64,000 bases of DNA, taken from NCBI GenBank assembly GCA_021292105.1, contig CM037865.1:72990128-73054127 (forward strand), given 5' to 3'. Under the pieces are notes generated by a model. That model was not told where the DNA came from. It saw nothing but the letters and a program-made list of their open reading frames with translations, and ran no database searches. This document shows, in pieces, positions 39,901 through 52,500 of the stretch. The DNA comes from Anadara kagoshimensis. Lineage: Eukaryota; Mollusca; Bivalvia; Arcoida; Arcidae. The translations under genes and the position numbers were made by a program. Numbering within the stretch: the first letter of the stretch is position 1; each line of letters starts with the position of its first letter.

Positions 39901-42900
39901 TAATTAACCATTTAAGTATTTGTTCGGGTCTATGACCTTGACCTTTGAACCTATGACCTTCATTCATATATCAAAATGATCGTTAGGCCAATACCTACAA
40001 TATTCCAATATATATGACTATACAAAAAGTTTATAGTTTTTGAGATAATTAACCATTTCAGTACTTGTTTACATCTGTGACCTTGACCTTTGAACCCATG
40101 ACCTTTATTTATATCTCAAAATGACCATTGTGCCATTACCTACAATATTCTGATATACATGCCTATACAAAAAATTCATAGTTTTGCAGATAATTAACTA
40201 TTTTGGTATTCTTGGACATCTGTGACCTTGACCTTTGAACCCATGACCCTGATCTATGTATCAAAATGATCGTCATGCCAATACCTACAAATAACTGAGA
40301 ATCCTGCGCCATTATCACAAGAAATGTTAAAAAAATAGCATTTTTTATCAAAGGTAAAAAACTGGGACATGACCTTGACCTTCGACCTTGACATCAATTG
40401 GAAGAGAATTGCAAGACAAGATCAACAGTGAAAACTCCATACAAATATCTTCAGCCGTTATGAAGTTATAACAATAAATGTCTCATTTTAAAAATTACGT
40501 AATTTTACGCAAAAAATGCGTAACCTATTTTTCGTTCAATTTTCATGAAAAACACAATTTTAATGTCCCCAGGTATGCTGAATCTAAATATTCAATCAAA
40601 ATTTGCCTGCACCTTTTGCTTTCAGAGAAGAAGATTTTTTTGTTTTTTTGCTATTTTTAGTAACAGCAGCCATCTTGTTGGGCGTGGCCAAACCCCGAAC
40701 ACAATTTTGAAAGGCTGTTACCCAGGCATGATAATCACCAAGTTTCATCAAATATGGCCCAGTAGTTTTGGAGGAGAAGATTAAAATGTAAAGTTTACAC
40801 ACAACGCACGACGGACGACGGACGGTGATAGATTGCAATAGCTCATCTGAGCCTTTGGCTCAGGTGAGCTAAAAAACCCTAATATCAAATGTTTCCTCAA
40901 ACTACTTTGCAGGGGGTATAAAAAAAACCTACCACCATTTGAAAAGGACGATTGGCCAACCTAATGAGAGGTTCTAACACTGAGTGTTGGTTTGGTACTT
41001 GTGAGAAGACAATCTTCATATGTGTTAACAAACAGACAATGTTTTGTGTGTTTAAATCCATGCCTTCACGGACATTCCCTTGTGGTTCTCTCCAAAGTTG
41101 GTTTTGTAGAAGAGGTGTAACTATCTGGTTCTGTTTATAAAATCAAGAGGGAAAGAATTATTACACATTATAATTATTTTATGTTACAGTAACTAAGAGA
41201 TAAATAAGTACATATCACTTTTGATTCATTGCAACATTACTATACAGTTGGAAAAGTTATGATCAAAAATGAAGAAATCTAACAACCAGTATACAATAAA
41301 ACCCTGTTACAATATCTCTTAATAACTCTTGCCACCTCATTTATTGTCATGGTATTTTTACTGGTATATGTCTTTCGTTATAAGTCTCCATCATTTTACC
41401 ACTAAACTTCTTTATAACTCAAAAATATGACTGAACAAATGATATGGCAATAAATCAATGCTTTACTGTATGTAAATAGAAAGATTGATAAAAGCAGAGT
41501 TCGTCCAATATCAGCCAACGGGGAGGATGACAATATGGCCTTATGGTCTCTTCCTAAGGACCCCATGACTTCCATCTCTAAATGGTGAGTGCTTGGTGAA
41601 TAAACAGTCACTACCTATTTTCAATTCTTGATCAGACCCCAGCCAGGATTTGAACCCACAACCTCACACATATGAAGCACTCTACCAACTGAGCTAGTGG
41701 TAGCAAAGAAAGAGTAATCCTACCTGATCTTTAACCACTGGATGGACAGCCAAAAGTTCCTGGAGGGTATCTACAGCCTACAAATCATAAATAACAACAC
41801 TCGTATAACTATATTCCGTCAGTGATATTGTACCAGAGTGTTTTTATAAACAGTATGTTATACACAAAGTGTTATCGTATGCATATATTCACAACTTCAT
41901 GTGTTCATTTGTCAAAACCAGCTTTATAATTCCCTATTTAAATTACTGTAAATCACCTTTTTTTGCGAGCACTTTATTTTTGGGATATTCGCGATCTGTT
42001 CAAGAATTGCAAAAATAAAGCGAAAATAAAAAATCATGCCCTAGACAGTTTAATATGACCACGGTTCTCTCCAAGCAGACTCCTATTTTCAATTTTAAAA
42101 TTTCACATGCCACAGCTACAACAATATTTCTATTCATAACTTAACCTGCAGCCCTAATTCCCAAAATATGTTTACACACAATTGAATCTAAGTCTGCCAA
42201 TAATAATGGACACTTACCCGGTAACAAACTGTTAATCCCATGTGATTTTTTTAATTCCGAAGTACTTTATTGAACAATTTACCTATAGACCTAACGGTAC
42301 TTACATTCACTTTTTTGTCATGATTTTTTGAAAAATGTGGAGCAGCCGAGGAATTTCCATGTTCAATAGTATATTTTGTCATTTTTGCATGAGTCTCATC
42401 TGTGTAACTGGCATACTCTCCCCTCTTGCGTTTAGGTCCTCCTGGATTCGGTGTTAACGGGGGAATATTTTGTAATTCCTGTTCAATAGCATATTTTGCT
42501 ATTTTTGCACGAGTCTCATCCGTGTAACTGGCATACTCTCCCCTCTTGCGTTTATGTCCTCCTGGATTCAGTGTTAACGGGGGAATATTTTGTAATTCCT
42601 GTTCAATTTCGGAATTAGCGGCAACACAAACATTATGATCATTTTCATTGTTAAAGTTATTTGGATCCGGAAGTCCAGGTATGTTTGGTTTTGGAAGTGA
42701 TTTGCCGTCCTTCTTTATCAGCCGAGCATACATGTTTGTGCAAGTAAAAAATATATGCTTGTGTTAGTCACACACCTGTAATTTTTACCTGAGTACTAAT
42801 TACTAGTATATCACGTGATTGGTCATTGACATTTATTTACACATGCTTTAAATCAGCCGCTATAAGAAAAACCTTCTTTAATTTTGGGATTCCACATGGG

Positions 42901-43497
42901 ATATCGCAAATATTTCATGTCGCAAATTTGTTTCCATCACAGGATCGCGAAAAAAGGTGCCGCGAAATTAAGTGATTTACAGTATATAGACCCATCCATG
43001 TTTATAAACACTATGTAACAATATTGCCTAATGCTTATAACCAGGTGATTACAGTATTTGTTGACATACCAATAATGATGTTACAATATGAAATTGAGGA
43101 TTTTCTGATTGTAAAAATATATCTCACAAACATTCCTATTAAAAAGTACTCTCTAAGATGTAACAGTTTGTTCCCCCTGTTGCATGTACCCAACCCACAG
43201 TACTCTAATATGCAATATTTCATTTCCTACCCACCCCCCCCCCAACAACAATTATTCTTATTAAATGGCAACATAAGACTGTGTATTGAATATTACCTGT
43301 GTAGAAAGTTTCTTTCTGTTTTCAGGATAAATATTAGCCATAGTAATGTCTCTATGTAAAGCTAAAAGTAAATATACTAGAACTTTCCAGTCTCCCGCAT
43401 CCTGCAATAGAGAGATATTAAATACTGTTAGACCTACCTGAAACAACACACACACACACACACACACACTATTGTCACACACACACACCCACCCACC

Positions 43498-43530
<33 letters not shown>

Positions 43531-46500
43531 TATTGTCACAGATTAATTGCTCAAAAATTTTCAGGCATTCAACAGTCAAATAAATTTAAGATAAATTGTA
43601 AACATCAATAACAAATAATATGTGGCCAATTATTTTCTCAAAAGATGACTCGACATAGCAATATGGAGTGCCATAAGAAAACCACCAATCTAACTAACAA
43701 TCTTCTCACAGTAGGATCCGCCCCCAGTGGTGTTGAACTGAGTTCATTGTGTTGCAATGAGGTATGATGATCTGTAAGGACACACTGTAGAACACTCAGC
43801 CACTGAGTTCTTTGTGTAAGTACAGTCCAACCTGCCTTAAAGTCCATCTCCATATGAGGGCTACCTGCTTATAAAGGCCAGTAGAATTGTGTCCCAATTG
43901 TTATTTCTTCATATTAATATTTGAGACTTTATATAAAGGCCACCTGCCAATATAGACCAATTTTACTAGTTCCCTTAGATGGTTTTTATAGATAGGTTTG
44001 ACTGTATATAATGGTACAGTACTTACCTGATACTTGTCTAGTGTATCCTGTAACAGATGTACATCACCCAGTGTTGATTGTGTTACTTTTTCTCTAAATT
44101 CTTGGTACTGATGTCCACAGAATATATAACGGTCTGAACATTCTGGAATCTAGCATATAATATATATATATCTAAATTATTCAACAGATGACATGTGTCA
44201 ACACAAATATTTATAAATTTCACAATGGTCTCGATAGCATTAAAACTAAAGATGTCTGGCCTCTGTTCCTGTATGTTCTTCAAGTATTTCCATTATTCTT
44301 CATAAATCAAAATGGTAGCTCAGTTTGTAGGGTGCTTGCTCCATAAGTGTTGGTATGGTGCTTGCTCCATATGTGGGAGGTTGTAGGTTGAACGCCAGCT
44401 AAGACTGACCAAGACTTGAAAAAATTAGTGACATTCACCAAGCACTTGGCATTTGGAAATGAGAGTCACGGGGTCCTTCAGAAGAAATCTTGAAAACTGA
44501 TGCCTCATGTCATGGAAGGTGTGGCACATTAAAGAACCTTCCCTGCACATTGTCCTGAGCACACTGTAAAGGTCAAAATTTCTGCCACTTATCTATAGCT
44601 GGTGACATCTTAATATATGTGAAATATTCTTCATATGAATGATGATGTTGACTGGTTATTTCATATTTTAGTTTATGGCATTATGTGTCTGTTAGTTAAC
44701 CAAATTCATAGGACTGCAAGAGTTTTGTTCGAGTTGACAAACATTATTTTCATTGAATTTTCATTCTGGGAACCTAAAAGTGGCCCAGCTTATCTGAAAA
44801 ATCGAGATATCTGAACTTTTTTGGTTAAATAAAAAATAAATAAATATATATAAAATGAATAATGAAAATGAATAACTATTTTATTAATCTCTATGGATTA
44901 ATCTATGAACAATTTCGTGTATGCATGTAAAGTATGAGTGTGTTGTATGGTCTCCGTTGTACTAGCACGCATTCAGGGCGACTTTACTGTGTTAGCTAAC
45001 AGAGTCAGTACGCCGCAGACAATCGTACCACTCCCCCAGTCCATTATATTGATACAAGGTGAATCAATAAAGGCCAATGGCAAGGAAAATTTATTTTCCC
45101 ACATGTGGTCTGAGAGAGACTCAAACTCACAACGGTAAGAGACCCTGGATTTGAAGACTAACGTCTTACCCATTAGGCCACCGTGGCCTTGTTTACAGAT
45201 GGATATATGCAGTTGCTTCAGTAAGCTTATAAGCTTTACTTTTTATAATTGATGATCATACCTCAGTCCCTCGTAATTCTGGTAAGGCTATCCACCTCAA
45301 CATGTGTACATTACCCTTGTTACAGATAGTTTGGTAACTATCTACTCCATAACTACGACATAGATACTTCACAAAATATTTTCTGAAATAGAAATGGCAC
45401 TGAAAGTCTAAAATGAGTTTACAAAAGATGTTGTAAAATTGTCATTTATAATTTTGGAGAATTACTGCAGACAAGAAGTGGGACAGATGTATGGATGGAG
45501 AGACAGATATAACATCAATTTCAATAACCTCTTTCTTCAAAATGATGAATGGATAGAATTTCAGATTTAATAAGATAAAAATAGACTACTGGATTGTTAA
45601 TTTCTGTTGAGAATTTTCTAATAGTCCTCTGAATATTTATTCATATACCTTAAAAGATTCATTGTCAGGTGCGATTAAATGATTGATGAAAATGGTGTAG
45701 AAATGAATAAGAAATGAAGATGTGCATATCATGTCTCATGCCTTTATGTTAAAACCGTTTACCTTGGCCAATTTGATCTGCAATCTTCACACAGCCTTGC
45801 TGCAGCATCTATAAGACATCTTAATTCTGGGGTCATTTTTAAAGTCTTTTCAACAATATATTTCTGTATATATTTGGCCACTACTGTTAGACCAAACCTT
45901 GCCTGTGCCAAACCATAAAGTTTGTAAACACTTATTGCCTTATCAAAGAAGCTGTCTTTTGCCTTTCTTAATAACAAAGTTGCTTGTTCAATTTCGTTTT
46001 GTGATTGGTCCACATTTCCTGAATTTTCTTGTTGGTAGGAATCCTGAAATTTCAATTTTTTGTGTATAAATATAAAGTATAAATATTTTATCAAATATTA
46101 TGTTAGAAATGGATAAAAAGAGAGTAAAGTTGCATTTCTTATATTTACAATATTTTAAAGACATGAAAGACTTTTTTGTCAGGATGACATTCAATTGACT
46201 TGCTTTTCTATTACTAGCAATTGGAGGAATCATTTTGTTGAAACAGCTTTGGCTTTGACAGACATAAAGCTCCATCTACTTAACCAATCATCTTCGACAC
46301 ATTAGACATGAAGCTCCACCCACATCTGTTGACACTTCGATAAAGGTTGTGTTGTGATGTCAAATTCAGCCATGTTGCATGATTACAGATATTTCACAAA
46401 TATGCTAAACTATGCCATAAGCTCAGCTGACCAGTTGAGTCAATAAAGAAATCATGATTTTGTTATCACCAAACATCATTCCCCTGAGAGATTTTCACAC

Positions 46501-49500
46501 TACATATATTGTAAATAACAAACAATCCTAAATAGATTTATTCCATGAAAGATTCTCTTCAGTGTTATATATTTGAAATGGATAAGAATAATAGTCCAGG
46601 AATATTTAAATGCCTAATAATGGAATCAGTACCTATATCATAAAAAAACAATAAAAGCTTATGATTACCGAGGTAGGTCAGACTCTAAAATCAGTTTGAT
46701 GTGTCGGGTATCAATTTTAGATGAACCTTGGGATAGATAAACATCCTTAGCATTTAAGTTTTGAAGGAATTGTTTGACTCACCTCAATACATTGAAGAAT
46801 AAGAAGACACAACTGAATAAACTGTGTTTGCTGGTTATCCCCTTCTAAAAACTGGTTCGATCTTCTCAGGTAACTTTGTAAATAGTCATCTACCTGATCT
46901 CCACTACAAAAGAGTTGTAAAATATATATTACACCCGTATCTCTAGATCTAACTTACAACATATTCTACAAAAAATTAAAATTTGATTTTATCAATCTCT
47001 AACAAACAAAAACTGCCAAAAGAGCAGCATTGATCACTTACACCACTAAACTTAGTCTACAAAAGTGTGTCAAATTTAAATCACTAGATGTCAGTGATGA
47101 CTGTCATGTCTACTCCAGGTGTATGGCATACAGGCAAAAATATATTCAAAGAAATGGTAAGATTGTCTCTGTGTTTTAGGTGGATTGTAGAGTTGAGGCA
47201 GTTGTTGGAGTGGACAGTATTTTCAAAACATAAGAAGGAAGCGAGAAAATACTGATATCACTATACTGCCAAATAATAAAGCCTTAAAAGTTGTGTAAAT
47301 GCCCCAGTCAAGAATATTTCATTTATATCGAGATGTTGCCAGCTGTAGGCAAAATGAGAAAATACTGATATTACTATACTGTCAATGGAGCCAAAAAGAA
47401 AATCAAACTATTTTCCAGGTTCCTATACTGAATACATGGGTATTTTGGAGTAATTTGAGCAAAATTGGCATTTCAAAATATTAAACGACTCCTTATATCT
47501 AGTTGGGGAATAAATTTAGGGAATGAGAACAGAACCTGTTAACTAAACATGCTAAATTGATAATAGTAAGAGACAAATGACTTTGTTCTCATGGTAAAGA
47601 TACAGATCCTTATCTGATAGTTAGGAGGCCAAATATATCATTGTCATAAACATTGTCAGAATATTATGAACATTTTACCTGGTTCTCATAAGTAACTGCA
47701 ACAAGAATGACCTGACCACTGGTGTAGCATCTATACAGTCATCAAATATGGTCAGTTCTTTGGATACGACCTTGACCACTTGATTTCCTTTACGGGTCTC
47801 GTAAGTAATGTATTGTAACAATCTGTCAACCACCTGTTCAGAGGGCGGAGTTTCCTCAGCGAAACATAACTGTGACACGACCTCCATGAAGAAACTATTA
47901 CATCTGCTCTTGTACTCCAGGTATTTCTGCACTTCTTTACTATAATATAAATAAATATAAGGCCATGCAATATTAATTTGTAGTTTGTCAGACCAACCAA
48001 CCCTAAAAAATTAGAATTAAGAAAAAAGAATCAAATTAAGTTTTAGATTGTTTTTCTGCCAGTCCAAAATATTGGGTAAGGTAATATCCAACATAATAAG
48101 TTTGGTCCATTTTCCATTTACATGATAAAATTTTCAACATCATCAACATGTATGTATTGTGTTTTGTCGTTTGATGGCACATATAAACCATACCATGTTT
48201 ACTGATTCAGTAAATTCAACCACATAAAGCTATCAAGACAAACTTGATCATTTTACATACCAGTAATTGTTGCTTAGAAAGTCACATTTTATGAGAACCT
48301 CTAAAATCCCTCTAATATTGGAGTATCCATTGCTACATGTATTGTAAACTTTGATATATCATGGAAGAAATCATTTAGAAAACATGTGATTAATTCCAGG
48401 AAATATGAGAGGTTACAGATCAGCGACCATATTTCTCTCTGTCACTCTCTCTTTTTTAAATTTTTCTCTCCTAATATTGAAATTACTTTGATTTTTCTTT
48501 GTTCTTTGGATTAAATGTTCTTGGTAAATCTTTGCGACACACCGGACATGTTAGATCTTCCATTATCACCAGGTCATTGTAACAGCGCTGACATATCACG
48601 TCCCTACAGGGTAATGTTATTGACTGTGTTTCTGTGTCTGACTCGCACAACTCACATTTACTCTGTTTGCTAAAATAAAATAAAAGAGTTCCATGGGCCT
48701 TATCACTCACCAGAAGACATATCTGAAAACTCTAAAAAATTATTTCAATATATAGGTTCCCACAATTAATGGTCACAGTGCCAAAGTTTGTAAAAATTAA
48801 ATACTACTTGTCCAAAATATGCTACCTAATAACCAAGTGCAAGTAAAAGTTGTAAATCTTACAGGGTAATGTTATCAGCTGTGTTTTTGTATCTGATTTA
48901 CACAAATCACACTTACTCTATTTGCTGAAATAAAATGGGCCTTATAGCTCACCTGAAGACATGCCTAAAACCTCTTGCAGTTTTTTGATAAACAATTTTC
49001 ATTAAGTTGCTCCATATAAAGGCCCAAGTGCCAAGGTTTGTGAAAATTAAATACTTATTGTTCAAAAAATTCTTCATCTAAAATATCTATAGGGTCCTTT
49101 TACAGTTTCCCCAATTGGAGCCCCACAGCAAAGATATGTGCAAGTACAAGCTGTAAATTTTAATTAAAATCTTTGATTTTTTATCCAGATATGGAATCTA
49201 GGGGAATCATAATCTTTTCGTCTATGCAAATTAAAAGGTCTTGAATTGAACATACTCATTGCCAAATATCATTAAGTTTTGTACATACTCATTGCCAAAT
49301 ATCATTAAGTTTGGACCAGCAGTTTAGGAGAAGATCAAAATGTACAAAGATTACACAGGCATACACTGAATGGTTAATAAACATTACATTAGCACAATAT
49401 TAGACATCACTTGTGACCCAATTAAGCAAATTAAGTGAATTTTGGATCTCTTACTAGTCGGTACTTTTTGTGATTTTCACTTATGTTCAAAGGGCAATAA

Positions 49501-52500
49501 CTTCCAGGAAAATAATCAAACCAACTCAAGCTAATGCTATGCATTAGTTTTGTATACTATGTGAGTTTTGGAGAATTACTCTGGACAAGAAGTGACTTGA
49601 TGAACAGAAGTATGAAAGTTTGAACTCAACAACTCCAATCTTTCTTTAAAAGAATTAGCAAATATTGATAATTTTGTTAGACAACCGTGTGTCATACACT
49701 GAACTATGAAAGTAAACTTTTGTAATGTTAAAAATAAATAGAAAAACAGTTACATATTCTGGATGTCTCTGGTGTCCAAAATTCACCTAGATATATTTGA
49801 CATCGTATAGTTCCATGTTCTCTTCATTCTCAATTTTGATTACACATGTGGTGGATGTAGCTCACTAAACAAGAAATTACACTTCCAGAGCACCCAGCCT
49901 CACTTCCCTGGTGGAAGTTCACATGTTTAACTTAATTTGTCAGTTTTAGAGTCTTCACTTCGCTTTGGAATTGTGATTTGAAAATGGATTTTCCAAAATT
50001 AACCATGTATATAGTATTTTATTTACCCAAAACATTTAGTCACTGCATCTTTATTACACAGTCTCAGGAACTTCTCTAACTTATCTAGGTACTCCTTCTT
50101 CTTCATATCAGCACCATCTTTAAACATCTAAAATACAACACATTGGGTAAAGGATTTAAAAGTCTCATCAACAAAGACAAAGAATATGTTTCTTTCTCTC
50201 CAAATCTTTAAAGGTCCACCATTACTCCCAAACCATATAGATACTGCTACTTGGCGGTAAAGATAATGATGGTACTTGTAATTCATACCTTTAATATCAT
50301 TCCGACCTTTAATATCATTACCTTTAATATCATTCCGACCTTTAATATCATTCCAAGTCCAATGTTACCTTGAAGTGTCACGTATGGTATGACTTTCTCG
50401 TCCATCACTATGACAACAACATGGTTTATAATCCAATGATATATATATAGGTACCGGTAGTCGCAAATATGATTTGAATAAGGCATTAAAATATGTAACA
50501 TTTTCCAAAAAAAAAGTTATACTGAGGACACAATATTTCTTCAAGGTCAAGAATATTTCACTTACATCAAGATGCCACTCACTATAGGTGAAGTTAAAAA
50601 TTCCATTTCTTCTACCTTTTTTATAAGCTTTCCTTGATTTATTGAACCCCTTTATAATGCTAAATTTGACTGAGTGGTAATGAATCACCGCTTCAATTAT
50701 TATAACAATGTACAGTAGAACTTCGATCGCACGAATGTGATGCCTCGAATACCCCAGATAACTCGAAGCCATCTGTCAGTCCCGTCCAAATCCCTATTAA
50801 ATCATATGTAAATAAACCTCGATTGCTTGAACTACGATAGCTCGAATACCTCCGCTTGCTCAAACAACAAATATTTCTCTAAGGTGTAAATTTTGTGAAA
50901 ATTCAACTTCTTTCGCTTGAATACAATTTTATCAGAATGACATGTGGTCAGTCATTGTAAACAAAACACAAGCTGAAGCCACGATACAGATTTCAACGAA
51001 AGTAATAGAGCAAAACGAAATAACTCGTCTGGAAGAAAGAGTGTTATTCAAGATTAATAATTAACCATAATTAGTTTAGTAATCTCTTAATCAGATTACG
51101 ACCGGTGGGTGCATAATCGTAATCGGTAAAACACCAGAGTCCACGCCAGATGATTGACTTTTTACCTCATCATAGAATATTCAGATTCTGTTATTTACAT
51201 TTCATTGGAATGCGCATGGCAATGTGTATTACCGGTAGTTCAGGTGATTATTAATAACCGGCAATACCATGTGCTCTGTATTATAACGATAATAAAGTAA
51301 GTTTATTTTATATCATCAGTTATTGTTATTTACTTTTACTTTCAACCAAATTTATATAATTCAAATGAACTGTCGATATCTATAGATTTGCTGTTCGAAG
51401 TTCAACATTTTATTTAAAAATGAAGTTTGAAAACTTAGATATCATCGTGAATTTAATATTTTTAAAGGAACTGAAACCTAAATCGAATGAAGACAGTCTC
51501 TCGAACCACCTGATGGCTCAAATACATGGCCAAAGTCCCACTGACTCCGAGCCATCAAAGTTCTACTGTATAATATCTAAATAAAACAGCCTCATGCTGC
51601 TTTATGCTTATATTTGCTGTGGTTTTATTTTTGCTATATTTGTGGCCCCGTGTATTCCCATGAAAATAAAACAGCCGCAAAAAATACATGGATATTACCA
51701 GCACATTTATCTTTCTAGAGTAGATTTCCTTTAATCAGATAAGACTGCAAAAATATGACATCGTGAATACACAAGTCATGGTCAAACCACAAAAATTTAA
51801 CACCGTGAAAATAAAGCAATACACACTTTTTATATCTATATTTCAACATGGACCAAAAGAATGTATAATTCTCCAGACAAAGGTTTACTTGTATTTATAA
51901 AATTCATAGTTTTCTGTGATATCTTAATAGCAGAGTATGAGGTCTATGCATGACTTACAATCCACATGGGCATACAGCGTTTACTGTCATTGAATTCACT
52001 CATGGTACACACATGTTCTATAAACAGTTTCACCAGTATAACTCTTGTCCATTGTTGTCTGCAAAATGAAAAAAAAGCTTTATCAATAAATTAAATACTG
52101 TAAACCTATTTAATTTTACGTGTATTTATTTTTTGCGGTATAGAAAATTTAGACATATCTGCTAAGTTAAATTTTCGCATTTTTAAAATATGCAAAATAA
52201 CACAATAAGCATAATATAACCTTTGCTTGGTATTAATTTCCACACAAACAAACGACTGCGAAATAAGCGAAAATTAGTATGCCACAAAAATAAATATGTT
52301 TACAGTACAAAAGAATAGAATATGTATATGTATCTTAACAACTGTGTTATGGTCCATAGATTAAACAAGAGCTTTGGGAGAAAGAAAGATTTTACATTGT
52401 AAAATGAATTAAAAAAATTCAAAGGGCCATAACTCAAAGATAATCAATGACCCAGAACATAAAAACAATATGTAGAACTACACCTGTCACTGATCATTGC

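Noticed and set aside
48483..48486. RING exon ending at the TAA stop (truncated RNF213)
   Set aside because: A GTAATT donor overlaps the stop, and splicing there joins in phase to the strongly conserved exon 47679-47939.
50365..50772. 135-residue minus-strand frame
   Set aside because: Covers a SINE tail and the left end of the pogo-like element; no domain.
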